Origin: Actinopolymorpha cephalotaxi
GTDB lineage: Bacteria; Actinomycetota; Actinomycetes; Propionibacteriales; Actinopolymorphaceae
NCBI RefSeq assembly: GCF_013408535.1
Contig: NZ_JACBZA010000001.1
Location: forward strand, 2,564,850-2,628,849
Direction: 5' to 3'
DNA: 64,000 bases
Shown here piece after piece: positions 9,508 through 19,670 of the stretch. Below the pieces are notes generated by a model, which saw only the letters and a list, made by a program, of their open reading frames with translations, did not search any database and had not been told where the DNA came from. The translations under genes and the position numbers were made by a program. Numbering within the stretch: position 1 is the first letter of the stretch; each line of letters begins with the position of its first letter.

Positions 9508-12186
9508 TCAGCTGCTCGTGACCCGGGTGCCGACGGCGTACTCGACCTCGCGGAGGGCCTCGTCGGCCTGACCGGGGTCGGTGCCGCCGCCCTGCGCGAC
9601 GTCGTCCTTGCCCCCGCCGCCACCGCCGAGCACGCCGGCGGCGATCTTGACCAGTGCGCCGGCCGAGAGCCGCCAGTTGCGGGCCTCGTCGTTGACCGCG
9701 ACCACGACCGAGGGCCGCCCGCCGCTGGCGCCGACGACGGCGACCACGGCCGGCCGGTCGGACGGCATCCGGCCGCGTACGTCCAGCGCCAGCTTGCGCA
9801 GGTCACCGGCCGAGGCGCCGTCCACCCGGTGGGCGACCAGCGCGACCCCGAACACGTCCTTGGGGTTGGCCGCGAGCTGGCCGGCCGCGGCGAGCACCTG
9901 CTGCACCCGGATGCGTTCCAGCTCCTTCTCGGCGGTGCGCAGCCGGTCGATGATGCCGGCCACCCGCTCGGGAAGCTCCTCCGGGCGGGCCTTGACCGCC
10001 TCGGCGAGCTGACCGAGCAGCACGTGCTCGCGGGCGAGGAAGCGGTAGGCGTCCGCGCCGACCAGTGCCTCGACCCGGCGGATACCGGCGCCGATCGAGG
10101 ACTCGGTCAGCAGCTTGACCACGCCCAGCTGGCCGGAACGGCCGGCATGCGTGCCGCCGCACAGCTCACGTGCCCAGTCACCGACCGAGATCACCCGCAC
10201 CACGTCGGGGTACTTCTCGCCGAACAACGCCATCGCGCCGGCCTGGCGCGCGTCGACCAGCGGCATCTCCTCCGCGGTCACCGGCAGGTCGGCGAGCAAC
10301 AGGTCGTTGACCCGCTCCTCGGCCTCGGCCAGCACGCTCTCCGGCACCGGGCCGGTGGAGGTGAAGTCGAACCGGAACCGGCCGGGGGCGTTCTCCGAGC
10401 CCGCCTGCGCGGCGGTCTCCCCGAGCGCCTCCCGGAACGCCTTGTGCACCATGTGGGTCGCGGTGTGCGCGCGAGAGATCGCCCGCCGGCGCTCCACGTC
10501 GACCAGCGCCTGTGCGACGGTGCCCGCCACGACCTCGCCCTCGAGCACCTTCGCCTGGTGCACGATCAGGCCCGACAGCGGCGACTGGACGTCGTGCACG
10601 ACCAGCCGCGCGCCGTTGGCCAGCTCGACCACGCCCTCGTCGGCCAGCTGACCACCGGACTCGGCGTAGAACGGCGTACGGTCCAGCACCAGCTCGACGG
10701 TCTCGCCCTCGCGGGCGGAGGTGACCGGCTCACCGCCCACCAGCAGGCCGGCCACGCGGCCTTCCGACCTCACCTCGTCGTACCCGGTGAACTCCACCGA
10801 GCGGCCCAGGGTGTCGGCGACCGAGCGGTAGGCGGACAGGTCGGCGTGTGCGGTCTTGCGGGAGGCGGCGTCCTGCTTCGCGCGGGTGCGCTGCTCGGCC
10901 ATCAGCCGGCGGAAGCCCTCCTCGTCCACCGACAGGCCGCGCTCGGCCGCCATCTCCATGGTGAGGTCGAACGGGAAGCCGTAGGTGTCGTGCAGCTGGA
11001 ACGCCCTCGCCCCGGCCAGCACCGAACCACCGGACTTGGTGGTCTCGGTCGCCGCGAGGTCGAAGATCTGGGCGCCGGTCTTCAGCGTGCCGAGGAAGGT
11101 CTCCTCCTCGGCGTAGACGACCGAGCTGATCCGCTGCCAGTCGGTCTCCAGCTCGGGGTAGGACAGCTTCATCCGCGACTGGCTGACCGGCAGCAGCGCG
11201 GGCATCGTCGCCTCGTCGACGCCGAGCAGCCGCATCTGGTTGACGGCCCGGCGGATGATCCGGCGCAGCACGTAGCCGCGTCCCTCGTTGCCGGGCGAGA
11301 TGCCGTCGCTGACGATCATCAGCGCCGAGCGCACGTGGTCGGCCACGACCCGCAGGCGTACGTCGGTCTGGTGGTCGGCGCCGTAGGAACGTCCGCTCAG
11401 CTCCGTCGCGCGGTCGAGGACCGGCCGGATCTCGTCGTTCTCGTAGATGTTGTCCACGCCCTGCAGCAGCGCGGCCATTCGCTCCAGGCCCATGCCGGTG
11501 TCGATGTTCTTGGCCGGCAGGTCGCCGAGCAGCTCGTAGCCCTCCTTGGCCGGGCCCTCGCCGCGGATCCACTGCATGAAGACGAGGTTCCAGAACTCCA
11601 GGTAGCGGTCCTCGTCGACCTCCGGTCCCCCCTCGGGGCCGTACTCCGGGCCGCGGTCGATGTAGAGCTCGCTGCACGGTCCGCACGGGCCGGGCACGCC
11701 CATCGACCACAGGTTGTCGGTCATCCCGCGGCGCACGATGCGGTGCTCGGGCAGCCCGATGAGGTGCTGCCAGATGCCGGCGGCCTCGTCGTCCTCGTGG
11801 TAGACGGTCACCCAGATGCGGGACTCCGGCAGGCCGAAGCCGCCGTCGGCGACCGGGCGGGTGATCAGCTCCCAGGCGTACTCGATCGCCTGTTCCTTGA
11901 AGTAGTCGCCGAAGGAGAAGTTGCCGTTCATCTGGAAGAACGTGCCGTGCCGGGTGGTCTTGCCGACCTCTTCGATGTCACCGGTGCGCACGCACTTCTG
12001 CACGCTGGACGCCCGCGGGTAGGGCGGGTTCTCCTGGCCGAGGAGGTAGGGCTTGAACGGCACCATGCCCGCGTTGACGAACAGCAGGTTGGGGTCGTCG
12101 AGCAGCAGGGAGGCCGATGGAACGACGGTGTGGCCGCGCTCCCCGAAGAAGCGCAGGTAGCGCCGGCGAATCTCCGCCGTGTCCAT
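9508..12186 (-). CDS. alaS: Alanyl-tRNA synthetase
   Basis: Charges tRNA-Ala with alanine and hydrolyses mischarged Ser/Gly-tRNA. The 892-aa protein is full length. The class II catalytic domain is N-terminal ([30 protein letters not shown]). The editing domain holds its zinc residues in [11 protein letters not shown] and [13 protein letters not shown], and a C-Ala domain with a GGGGGGKDD motif ends the protein. A GGAGGGA ribosome site precedes the ATG, which shares one base (TGATG) with the stop of the small membrane gene upstream. It heads ruvX, mltG and aroE. Confidence 0.98.
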   Translation of the reverse strand: MDTAEIRRRYLRFFGERGHTVVPSASLLLDDPNLLFVNAGMVPFKPYLLGQENPPYPRASSVQKCVRTGDIEEVGKTTRHGTFFQMNGNFSFGDYFKEQAIEYAWELITRPVADGGFGLPESRIWVTVYHEDDEAAGIWQHLIGLPEHRIVRRGMTDNLWSMGVPGPCGPCSELYIDRGPEYGPEGGPEVDEDRYLEFWNLVFMQWIRGEGPAKEGYELLGDLPAKNIDTGMGLERMAALLQGVDNIYENDEIRPVLDRATELSGRSYGADHQTDVRLRVVADHVRSALMIVSDGISPGNEGRGYVLRRIIRRAVNQMRLLGVDEATMPALLPVSQSRMKLSYPELETDWQRISSVVYAEEETFLGTLKTGAQIFDLAATETTKSGGSVLAGARAFQLHDTYGFPFDLTMEMAAERGLSVDEEGFRRLMAEQRTRAKQDAASRKTAHADLSAYRSVADTLGRSVEFTGYDEVRSEGRVAGLLVGGEPVTSAREGETVELVLDRTPFYAESGGQLADEGVVELANGARLVVHDVQSPLSGLIVHQAKVLEGEVVAGTVAQALVDVERRRAISRAHTATHMVHKAFREALGETAAQAGSENAPGRFRFDFTSTGPVPESVLAEAEERVNDLLLADLPVTAEEMPLVDARQAGAMALFGEKYPDVVRVISVGDWARELCGGTHAGRSGQLGVVKLLTESSIGAGIRRVEALVGADAYRFLAREHVLLGQLAEAVKARPEELPERVAGIIDRLRTAEKELERIRVQQVLAAAGQLAANPKDVFGVALVAHRVDGASAGDLRKLALDVRGRMPSDRPAVVAVVGASGGRPSVVVAVNDEARNWRLSAGALVKIAAGVLGGGGGGKDDVAQGGGTDPGQADEALREVEYAVGTRVTSS

Positions 12187-12485
12187 CAGTTTCCGTCCCT
12201 CCAGCTCGAGTTCGGGTCACGGGCGAGGCGCGCGGCGGCCTCGGCGTCCAGACCCGCGTGTCCGTTCGGCTCGGGCGCGTCCAGCGCGAGCGCGGTGCGC
12301 AGCTCCTGCTCGCGGGCGTCCATGCCGGCCCGGATCTCCTCGCCGAACGCGCGTACGGCGTCGCCGAGCCCGCCCAGCTGCCTGGCCAGGCCCTGGGGGC
12401 TGAAGTTCTCCGCCTGCTGGGACAGCTTGCGGACGACGACCACGCCGACGGTGGCGCCCACGACGACCCACACCAATCGCCTCAT
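12186..12485 (-). CDS. Small membrane protein of unknown function upstream of alaS
   Basis: A 99-aa protein with one N-terminal membrane segment (residues 3-18, [15 protein letters not shown]) and a charged helical remainder ([24 protein letters not shown]). It resembles a family of short single-pass proteins found between DUF948 proteins and alaS in many actinobacteria, probably the one called DUF6167. No function is established. It overlaps the DUF948 gene by 4 bp (ATGA) and alaS by one base, so all three are likely on one transcript. The constant pairing with the DUF948 protein suggests a shared membrane role, which is inference. Confidence 0.75.
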   Translation of the reverse strand: MRRLVWVVVGATVGVVVVRKLSQQAENFSPQGLARQLGGLGDAVRAFGEEIRAGMDAREQELRTALALDAPEPNGHAGLDAEAAARLARDPNSSWRDGN

Positions 12486-12901
12486 GCGACGTCGGCCTCC
12501 TTACGGCGCCGGCCACCGCGCATCTGCGAACGCACCTGGCGCTCCACGTCGCGGCGGCCGCGGGCGGCGATCGCCCGGCGGACGCCGTAGGAGAAGGCGG
12601 CCGCCTTCACCAGCGGGCCGCCGAGCGTGGCCGCGAACAGCGAGCTCATGCCGGCGACGTTGTCGGAGACGGTCTGGACACTCGAGGTGATCGCGTCGAC
12701 GCGTTCGAGCTGGGCGTTGGTGGTCGTCACCGTCGTGGTGACCTCACCCAGCAAAGGTACGCTCTCGTCGGAGACGCCCCGGACGAGCAGACGGGTCTCG
12801 TCCAGCACCTTGCCGAGCTTGAGGATGGGGTAGGCGAGGAGCCCCACGAGCAGCAGCAGCGCCGCGGCCGCGATCAAGCCCGCGATTTCACCGGCAGTCA
12901 T
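12482..12901 (-). CDS. DUF948 family membrane protein
   Basis: A 139-aa single-pass protein: hydrophobic residues 5-29, then a Ser/Thr/Val-rich helical segment (GEVTTTVTTTNAQLERVDAITSSVQTV) that looks like a weak coiled coil, and a basic tail (RGGRRRKE). This layout is typical of DUF948, which is distantly related to methyl-accepting chemotaxis protein helices and has no proven function. I choose the ATG at 12901 over the TTG nine bases upstream. The gene starts the group that continues into alaS. Confidence 0.78.
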   Translation of the reverse strand: MTAGEIAGLIAAAALLLLVGLLAYPILKLGKVLDETRLLVRGVSDESVPLLGEVTTTVTTTNAQLERVDAITSSVQTVSDNVAGMSSLFAATLGGPLVKAAAFSYGVRRAIAARGRRDVERQVRSQMRGGRRRKEADVA

Positions 12902-13060
12902 GGCGACCAAACCTATAACGGTTGACAGCGCGGCGCGCGCCGCCCCTGGCTGCCGTGTCGTGGTGTCGACATGGCACGGTTTGCCCGGAGGTTTCCGCCG
13001 GCCCAGGAGTGCGGACGGACGGGCGGTAGGACAGGCCGGTCGCGGGAGCGGCCAGGGCGC

Positions 13061-14479
13061 TCACTCGTCGCCGGCGAGGATGCGCCGGATCCGCTCCAGG
13101 CGCTGTGCCGCGGCACCCTCGGCGCCCCGGTTGGTGGGCTGGTAGTAGGCCCGGCCGGCTATCTCGTCGGGTGCGTACTGCTGGGCGACGATCCCGCGCG
13201 GGTCGTCGTGGGCGTAGCGGTAACTGGCGCCGTGGCCGAGCTTCTTGGCCCCGCCGTAGTGCGCGTCGCGCAGGTGCGCCGGCACCCGGCCGATCCGGCC
13301 CGAGCGTACGTCGGCCTGGGCCGCCCCGATCGCGGTGACCACGGCGTTGGACTTCGGCGCCAGGGCGAGGTGGATGACGGCCTGGGCGAGGTTGATCGCG
13401 GCCTCGGGCAGGCCGACGAACTGGGTGGCCTGGTGCGCGGCCACCGCGACACCGAGTGCCGTCGGGTCGGCCATCCCGATGTCCTCGCTGGCCGAGATGA
13501 CCAGGCGGCGGGCGACGAAGCGTGGGTCCTCCCCCGCCTCGACCATCCGGGCGAGGTAGTGCAGCGCGGCGTCCACGTCGCTGCCCCGGATCGACTTGAT
13601 CAGCGCGCTGGCGACGTCGTAGTGCTGGTCGCCGTCGCGGTCGTAGCGGACCGCGGCCCGGTCGACCGCCGTCTCCAGCGTGGCCAGGTCGACCTCGCGG
13701 GAGTCCTTGGCCTGCGCGGCGCCGCCGGCGGCCTCGAGGTAGGTCAGCGCGCGCCGGGCGTCGCCGCCGGCCATCCGGACCAGGTGCTCGCGGGCCTGTG
13801 GGGCCAGCTCCACCGCGCCGGCCAGTCCGCGCTCGTCGGCCAGTGCCCGGTCCACCAGGTCGCCGATGTCGTCGTCGGACAGCGGCTCCAGCCGTAACAG
13901 CAGCGAACGCGACAGCAACGGTGAGATGACGGAGAAGAAGGGGTTCTCGGTGGTCGCGGCGACCAGGGAGATCCAGCGGTTCTCCACGCCGGGCAACAGC
14001 GCGTCCTGCTGGGCCTTGTTGAACCGGTGCACCTCGTCGACGAACAGCACCGTCTCCCGGCCCCGGCCGAGGTCGCGGCGGGCCGCGTCGATGACGGTGC
14101 GGACCTCCTTCACTCCGGCGGAGACGGCCGAGACCTCCACGAACGCGCGGTTGGTCTGGCGGCTCACGATCGAGGCGATCGTGGTCTTCCCCGAACCGGG
14201 CGGTCCCCACAGCAGCAGCGACATCGCCTGGTCGCCCTCGACCATCCGGCGCAGCGGCGCACCCGGCGCCAGGAGCTGGCGCTGGCCCACCAGGTCCTCC
14301 AGGCTCCGGGGGCGCATCCGGACGGCCAGCGGCGCCGCCTGGTGGTCGGTGTCGGCCAGGCTCCCCGAGCCACGGGCCGCACCGGCCCCGAAGCCATCGG
14401 CGCCGGCACGGCTGCCCGGGCCGTCGGATCCGCCGGCCCGGCCGGACACCTCGAACAACGCCTCGTCGGTCACGGCCAC
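13061..14479 (-). CDS. rarA: Replication-associated recombination ATPase RarA (MgsA)
   Basis: An AAA+ ATPase of the clamp-loader family acting at stalled replication forks. The 472-aa protein has a Gly/Ala-rich N-terminus of about 45 residues, then [15 protein letters not shown]. The Walker A is GPPGSGKTT, the Walker [16 protein letters not shown], and an arginine-finger region follows. The C-terminal MgsA tetramerisation domain includes [14 protein letters not shown] and [11 protein letters not shown]. It begins with GTG. The gene holds its usual actinobacterial position near alaS. A 159-bp gap separates it from the DUF948 gene, and the ABC importer ends 36 bp upstream. Confidence 0.93.
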   Translation of the reverse strand: MAVTDEALFEVSGRAGGSDGPGSRAGADGFGAGAARGSGSLADTDHQAAPLAVRMRPRSLEDLVGQRQLLAPGAPLRRMVEGDQAMSLLLWGPPGSGKTTIASIVSRQTNRAFVEVSAVSAGVKEVRTVIDAARRDLGRGRETVLFVDEVHRFNKAQQDALLPGVENRWISLVAATTENPFFSVISPLLSRSLLLRLEPLSDDDIGDLVDRALADERGLAGAVELAPQAREHLVRMAGGDARRALTYLEAAGGAAQAKDSREVDLATLETAVDRAAVRYDRDGDQHYDVASALIKSIRGSDVDAALHYLARMVEAGEDPRFVARRLVISASEDIGMADPTALGVAVAAHQATQFVGLPEAAINLAQAVIHLALAPKSNAVVTAIGAAQADVRSGRIGRVPAHLRDAHYGGAKKLGHGASYRYAHDDPRGIVAQQYAPDEIAGRAYYQPTNRGAEGAAAQRLERIRRILAGDE

Positions 14480-14515
14480 GAGACTATCCGGGACCGCCCT
14501 CGTCCTCGCGGGCCG

Positions 14516-15670
14516 TCAGCGCAGCGACGTGAGGTCCTCCGGGTGGACCTCGCCGTCGCCCTCGGCCGCGGCGGCCGCGGCCACCTGGCTCGCCTGGGCG
14601 TCCGCTGCCGTCGGCGGGGCCGCGAAGTGGCAGGCCACCCGGTGCCCGCCGGCGATCTGCACCAGCGGCGGCTCCTGAGTGGCGCAGATCTCCTGCGCCT
14701 TCCAGCACCGCGTACGGAACCGGCATCCCGACGGCGGGTCGATCGGGCTGGGCACGTCGCCGAACAACCGGATCCGTTCCCGCCGGCCGCCGATCGCCGC
14801 CTGCCCCACGTCGGGCACCGCGGACAGCAGCGCCTGGGTGTAGGGGTGGTGCGGCCGGGAGTACAGCCGCTCCCGGTCGGTGATCTCCACGACCTTCCCG
14901 AGGTACATCACCGCGACCCGGGGACAGAAGTGGCGCACCACCGCCAGGTCGTGGGCGATGAACACGAAGGAGATGCCGAACTCCTTCTGCAGGTCCGCCA
15001 GCAGGTTGACGACCTGGGCCTGGATCGACACGTCCAGCGCGCTGACCGGCTCGTCGGCCACGATCAGCTTGGGCCGCACCGCCAGGGCCCGGGCGATCCC
15101 GATCCGCTGCCGCTGGCCGCCGGAGAACTCGCCCGGATAGCGGTTGTAGTGCTCGGGGTTGAGGCCCACCACCTCGAGGAGTTCCTGCACCCGCGACAGC
15201 ACCTTGTCGCGGGGAACGATGTCGTGCACGCGCAGCGGCGTGCCGACGATCGAGCCCACGGTGTGCCGGGGGTTCAGCGACGAGTAGGGGTCCTGGAAGA
15301 TGATCTGGATCTCGCGCCGGTACGGCAGCAGCTTGCGGCCCGACAGCTTGCTGATGTCGGTGCCCTCGAAGCGCACCTCGCCGCTGGTCGGGTCCAGCAG
15401 CCTGGTGATCAGCCGGCCGGTCGTCGACTTGCCGCAGCCGGACTCGCCGACCAGGCCGAGCGACTCCCCGCGCCCCAACGTGAACGAGACCCCGTCCACC
15501 GCCTGGACCTGGCCGACCACCCGCCGGACCACGCCGGCGGAGCGGACGGGGAAGTGCTTGACGAGGTCGCGTACCTCCAGCAGCGGAGCCGTGGGGTCGC
15601 CGACGGGCCCGCGCGCCCTGACGGCCGCGTGCGCCCCCGGCGTGGTCGTCGTAGTGGTGCTTTCGGTCAT
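14516..15670 (-). CDS. Opp/Dpp-type ABC importer, ATP-binding protein 2 (OppF-like)
   Basis: One of two cytoplasmic ATPases of a family-5 ABC importer. The 384-aa protein has Walker [13 protein letters not shown], signature [12 protein letters not shown] and Walker [15 protein letters not shown]. It ends with the oligopeptide-importer extension containing paired cysteines ([14 protein letters not shown]), which in relatives can hold an iron-sulfur cluster. The N-terminus is Thr-rich (TESTTTTTT) and the Ala/Glu tail is unusual but short. It is the last gene of the operon, 13 bp after the other ATPase. Confidence 0.93.
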   Translation of the reverse strand: MTESTTTTTTPGAHAAVRARGPVGDPTAPLLEVRDLVKHFPVRSAGVVRRVVGQVQAVDGVSFTLGRGESLGLVGESGCGKSTTGRLITRLLDPTSGEVRFEGTDISKLSGRKLLPYRREIQIIFQDPYSSLNPRHTVGSIVGTPLRVHDIVPRDKVLSRVQELLEVVGLNPEHYNRYPGEFSGGQRQRIGIARALAVRPKLIVADEPVSALDVSIQAQVVNLLADLQKEFGISFVFIAHDLAVVRHFCPRVAVMYLGKVVEITDRERLYSRPHHPYTQALLSAVPDVGQAAIGGRRERIRLFGDVPSPIDPPSGCRFRTRCWKAQEICATQEPPLVQIAGGHRVACHFAAPPTAADAQASQVAAAAAAEGDGEVHPEDLTSLR

Positions 15671-15683
15671 GACAGCTTCTCCC

Positions 15684-16748
15684 TCACCCGAGCCGCGGCT
15701 GGATCTCTTCGACGAAGATCTCGTCGGGATCCGGTAGGTGGCAGCGCTTCAGGTGGTCGGCCACCCGCCCGCCGGGCCGCAGCTCCGGCAGGGTCGTGAC
15801 GCACCGGTCGTCGGGCAGCCGGGACGAGTACGGGCAACGCGGGTTGAACGAACACCCGGACGGCAGGTTGATCAGGCTGGGCGGCATCCCCTTGATCGGG
15901 TTCAGCCGCTGGTCCGGGTCACCGGTCAGGTGTGGCGCGCTGGACAGCAGCCCCCACGTGTAGGGGTGTTCGGGCCGGGTGAGGATCTGTTTGCCGGTGC
16001 CGTACTCCACACAGCGGCCGCCGTACATCACCAGCACGTCGTCGGCGACCTCGGCAACCACGCCGAGGTCGTGGGTGATCAGGATGATCGCCGACCCGAA
16101 CTCCCGCTGCAGGTCCTGCAGCAGGTCGAGGATCTGCGCCTGCACGGTCACGTCCAGCGCCGTGGTCGGCTCGTCGGCGATCAGCAGCTTGGGGTCGTTG
16201 ACGAGCGCCATCGCGATCATCGCCCGCTGGCGCATGCCGCCGGAGAACTGGTGCGGGTAGTCGTCGACCCGCCGGGACGCCTGCGGGATGCCCACCCGGT
16301 CCAGCATCTCGATCGCCCGCTTGCGGGCCTGGCCCTTGGACGCCTTGTGGTGGGCGAGGTAGGCCTCGGCGATCTGGTCACCGATGCTGAAGAACGGGTG
16401 CAGGCTGGACAGCGGGTCCTGGAAGATCATCGAGACGGCGTTGCCGCGGATGCGCCGCATGCGTTCGTCGTCCACGCCGATCAGATCCGTGCCCTGCAGG
16501 CGGATGCTGCCGCTGATCTTCGTCCGGCGCCGGTCGTGCAGACCCATGATCGCCATGCTGGACACGCTTTTTCCCGACCCGGACTCGCCGACGATGCCGA
16601 GGGTCCGGCCCAGGTGCACGTCGTAGGAGAGTTCTGTGACGGCGTTCACCATGCCGTCCGGGGTCGGGAAGCGGACAGTGAGGTTGTCCACCGCGAGGAA
16701 CGGCGTGTCGCCGTCCTCGGTGGTCCTGGACTTGTCGTTGGTGGTCAT
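15684..16748 (-). CDS. Opp/Dpp-type ABC importer, ATP-binding protein 1 (OppD-like)
   Basis: The partner ATPase, 354 aa, with Walker [13 protein letters not shown], signature [13 protein letters not shown] and Walker [15 protein letters not shown]. The C-terminal family extension carries cysteines in [18 protein letters not shown]. Its start overlaps the upstream permease stop by 4 bp (ATGA), indicating translational coupling. Together with the OppF-like protein it should form the heterodimeric motor that drives uptake through the two permeases. Confidence 0.93.
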   Translation of the reverse strand: MTTNDKSRTTEDGDTPFLAVDNLTVRFPTPDGMVNAVTELSYDVHLGRTLGIVGESGSGKSVSSMAIMGLHDRRRTKISGSIRLQGTDLIGVDDERMRRIRGNAVSMIFQDPLSSLHPFFSIGDQIAEAYLAHHKASKGQARKRAIEMLDRVGIPQASRRVDDYPHQFSGGMRQRAMIAMALVNDPKLLIADEPTTALDVTVQAQILDLLQDLQREFGSAIILITHDLGVVAEVADDVLVMYGGRCVEYGTGKQILTRPEHPYTWGLLSSAPHLTGDPDQRLNPIKGMPPSLINLPSGCSFNPRCPYSSRLPDDRCVTTLPELRPGGRVADHLKRCHLPDPDEIFVEEIQPRLG

Positions 16749-17737
16749 CCGAGTCGCACCCGTGGGTCGAGGAAGCTGTAAACGATGTCGACGACGATGT
16801 TGAGCGCCACCAGCAGGAACGACGCGTACAACACCGATCCCATGATGACCGGCAGGTCGCCGTTGCCGAAGGCGTTGAGGGCGATCAGGCCGAGCCCCTG
16901 CACGTTGAAGATCTGTTCGGTGAACACCGTGCCGGTGAGCAGGTTGGCCAGGTCGAGGCCGAGGATCGTCACCACCGAGGTCAGGCCGGCACGTAGCGCG
17001 TGCTTGAAGTTGACCTTGCGTACGGTGAGTCCCTTGGCTCGCGCGGTCCGGACGAAGTCCTCACCGAGCGCCTCCACCATGGCGGCCCTGGTGTAGCGGG
17101 CGTAGCTCGTGGCGTACACCGCGCCGAGCACGACCCACGGCAGCAGCAGACCCTTGAACCAGCCGAGCGGATTCTGCAGTAAGGGTTCGTACCCGCTGCG
17201 TGGAAGGACCTGGTACTGGATCGTGAGGTAGATGGCGGCGAGCAGCGCGACGAGGTAGTACGGGAACGACGTCAGCACCATCGACCCGCTGACGAGTGTC
17301 TTGTCCCACAGCGTTCCGCGATGAATGGCCGCCAGCGCGCCGGTGGTCACGCCGAACACGGTGAAGATGACCATCGCGCCGAGTGCCACCGAGATCGTGA
17401 CGGGAATACCCTGCACGATCATCGTGGTGACCGGCTGGTCGGCCACGAACGAGTAACCCAGGCAGGGCACGTCGCACTTCTTCACGAAACCGCCGGAGTG
17501 GATCTCCCGCCCGGTGACGATACCGGTGAAGAACTCCGCGAACTGTTCGGGCATCGGCTTGTCCAGCGACAGGCTGCGGCGGATGTCCTGGAGCCGGTCG
17601 GGCGTGCAGTTGCGGTTGCCACAGATTGCGTACTCGGGCTGGGACGGCCCGAGGAAGAACAGGAAGAACGACGCGACCATCACCACGAGGATCACGGCGA
17701 TGCCGGCGACGATCCGTCGCACGATGTATCCGAACAT
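16745..17737 (-). CDS. Opp/Dpp-type ABC importer, permease 1 (OppB-like)
   Basis: An inner-membrane permease of 330 aa with six membrane segments. A large extracytoplasmic loop after the first segment contains four cysteines (YAICGNRNCTPD and KKCDVPCLGYS), unusual for OppB and possibly forming disulfides. The ATPase-contact EAA loop is near residue 220 (ALGEDFVRTARAKGL). It lies between the solute-binding protein gene and the ATPase genes and is separated from the former by a strong hairpin. Confidence 0.92.
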   Translation of the reverse strand: MFGYIVRRIVAGIAVILVVMVASFFLFFLGPSQPEYAICGNRNCTPDRLQDIRRSLSLDKPMPEQFAEFFTGIVTGREIHSGGFVKKCDVPCLGYSFVADQPVTTMIVQGIPVTISVALGAMVIFTVFGVTTGALAAIHRGTLWDKTLVSGSMVLTSFPYYLVALLAAIYLTIQYQVLPRSGYEPLLQNPLGWFKGLLLPWVVLGAVYATSYARYTRAAMVEALGEDFVRTARAKGLTVRKVNFKHALRAGLTSVVTILGLDLANLLTGTVFTEQIFNVQGLGLIALNAFGNGDLPVIMGSVLYASFLLVALNIVVDIVYSFLDPRVRLG

Positions 17738-17782
17738 GTTGGCAACCTCGCGGTGACGGACCGAAGGACAGTTGACCGAACA

Positions 17783-17815
17783 GCGGGTGGGAAGGGGATC
17801 GCCCTTCCCACCCGC
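17783..17815 (-). terminator. Perfect 14-bp hairpin between solute-binding protein and permease genes
   Basis: GCGGGTGGGAAGGG (17783-17796) and CCCTTCCCACCCGC (17802-17815) form a perfect stem with a 5-base loop just after the solute-binding protein stop. No U-run follows. Such structures usually attenuate read-through or protect the upstream message from 3' decay, so that binding protein is made in excess over permease. Either role fits. Confidence 0.7.
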
Positions 17816-17825
17816 CGGGTGCTAC

Positions 17826-19634
17826 CTACTGCTTCACGTACAGCTTGGTGAAGTCGGGCCCGCCGCTGAACGGGTCGAGAACGACGCCGCCGAGCTTGGA
17901 GCCGTACAGGAAGTTGGTCTTGCTGTAGTCGGTCGGAATGACCGGCAGGTACTTCTGCATCATCGACTTGTCCAGCTTGGCCCACTCCGGCTCCTGCTTC
18001 TTCAGCGGAAGCGAGGAGATCCGGTCGATCTCGGAGTTGACCTCGGGCACGTTCAGGAACGACTTGTTCGGCGCCGAGTTCGGGTTGAGGGCGATCAGCC
18101 GGCCGTCGAAGATGGCCGGGAACACCGTCGTTCCGGACGGCCAGTCAAGGCACCAGCCCAGCGGCCGGATGTTGATCTTCGACTTCGGGTTGTCGAACTC
18201 CGCCCGCACCTGGTCACGCGGCATCGGGATCGCGGTGGTCTTGAACCCCGCGGCCTTCAGCTTCTGCGACCGCACCGCCGAGACCTGCGCGGCGATGTCG
18301 TTGTCGTTGGAGTAGGCCCACACGACGTCGAAGCCGAGCTTGCCCGCCTTCTCCAGCATCTTCTTGGCCTTGGCGGGGTCGCCGTCACCCTTGGCGCCGT
18401 TGCCGAACAGGTCGTAGTTGACGAAGCCCGGTGTCACCTTCGGCAGGATCGTCGTCGCCGGGGCGTAGGTGAACGGGCTGTCGCCGGCCGCCTTGTGCAG
18501 CGAGTCGAACGGCCACGCCACCATCAGTGCCTTGCGCACCTCGAGCGGGATTCGCCGGGTGTCGAGGTAGATGAAGGTGGTGCAGGTGCCGTCACCGGTC
18601 ATCATCCGCTTCTCCGGCTCCTTGCCCTGGATCTTGGGCAGCAGCGAGGAGTCGACACTGTCGTAGGTGATCGCGGTCTGGTCCGGCCCGTTGTCCGCGA
18701 TCAGCTGCTCCTGCAGCTTGATCGGGTTCTGGCTGAACTTGAAGTCGTACTTGTCGACGTACTGGTGGCGCACCGGGTCGGTCTTGGGGTCCCACTGGTC
18801 GTTCTTGACCAGGACCAGGCGCTTGCCCTTCTGGTAGCTGTCGAACTTGTACGGGCCCGCGGCCAGCGGCTTGTTCCCGTAGGCGTCCTTGGTGTCCTTG
18901 GCCTGCGGAATCGGGCTGTACACCGGGAACGTCGCGTAGTAGGCGAGGTCCGGGAACGGCTTGGCCATCTTCAGGACGACCGTCTTGTCGTCGGGAGTCT
19001 CGACCCCGGGGTAGTCCAGCCCGCCGCCCTTGGCCTTGGACTTGAACGGACCCTTGTACTTTCCGCCGTCCAGGAAGTAGCTCTGCTGGTACGTCGGGCC
19101 GCCCGGAAGCTCCTCGGTGGCGAAGGACCGCTTCACCGCGTACGCGATGTCCTGGGACTTGATCGGGGAGCCGTCCTCGTACTTCAGCCCGTCCTTGAGC
19201 GTGAACTTCCACTCGGTGTAGTCAGCGTTGTGCTGACCCAGGTCGGTGGCCAGGTCCGGAACCAGGTAGTACTTCCCGTCCGCGCGAAGCTCCAGCGCGG
19301 TGAGAGTGCGTGCGGTCAGCCGCAGCACCGCCAGGGAGTCGATGTAGTAGGCCCTGGTGGGGTCGAACGTCTCCGGCGCCGCCGCGGTGAGGACGGTCGC
19401 GGTGCCGCCCTTCTGCGCACCGGCGATGTCCTTGGCCGGACCCTTGGCGTTGGCGTCCTGCACGACGTCGAAGCCGCCGCCCTTGGGCGCCTTCGCCGAA
19501 GAGTTGCTCTGCTGCTTCTTCTGCTGCTCCTGCGCCTTCTCCGAAGGAGAGGCGCCTCCCCCACAGGCGGCCGTCGTACCGAGCGCGAGCACGCCGGCAG
19601 CCACCGCCAACCTTCTCCATCGCATACGAGTCAC
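17826..19634 (-). CDS. Family 5 extracellular solute-binding lipoprotein
   Basis: The substrate receptor of the importer, 602 aa, exported and lipid-anchored. The signal peptide ends in a lipobox (GTTAACGGG, cysteine near residue 24). A Ser/Lys/Gln-rich spacer (KAQEQQKKQQSNSSAK) then leads to the SBP_bac_5 domain, with DLATDLGQHNADYTEWKFTLKDG and the C-terminal WAKLDKSMMQKYLPVIP typical of the family. Family 5 proteins bind peptides, oligosaccharides or nickel; the LacI-type operator upstream favours a sugar, but this is inference. The GTG at 19634 is chosen for its AAGGAAGG ribosome site. Confidence 0.92.
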   Translation of the reverse strand: MTRMRWRRLAVAAGVLALGTTAACGGGASPSEKAQEQQKKQQSNSSAKAPKGGGFDVVQDANAKGPAKDIAGAQKGGTATVLTAAAPETFDPTRAYYIDSLAVLRLTARTLTALELRADGKYYLVPDLATDLGQHNADYTEWKFTLKDGLKYEDGSPIKSQDIAYAVKRSFATEELPGGPTYQQSYFLDGGKYKGPFKSKAKGGGLDYPGVETPDDKTVVLKMAKPFPDLAYYATFPVYSPIPQAKDTKDAYGNKPLAAGPYKFDSYQKGKRLVLVKNDQWDPKTDPVRHQYVDKYDFKFSQNPIKLQEQLIADNGPDQTAITYDSVDSSLLPKIQGKEPEKRMMTGDGTCTTFIYLDTRRIPLEVRKALMVAWPFDSLHKAAGDSPFTYAPATTILPKVTPGFVNYDLFGNGAKGDGDPAKAKKMLEKAGKLGFDVVWAYSNDNDIAAQVSAVRSQKLKAAGFKTTAIPMPRDQVRAEFDNPKSKINIRPLGWCLDWPSGTTVFPAIFDGRLIALNPNSAPNKSFLNVPEVNSEIDRISSLPLKKQEPEWAKLDKSMMQKYLPVIPTDYSKTNFLYGSKLGGVVLDPFSGGPDFTKLYVKQ

Positions 19635-19670
19635 TTACTTGCCTTCCTTGCTGTGGGCCGTCGGCACGTG

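Noticed and set aside
8902-12690. A 1262-codon plus-strand open frame across alaS
   Set aside because: Antisense to alaS and ruvX, with His/Arg/Gly/Val-rich composition typical of shadow frames.
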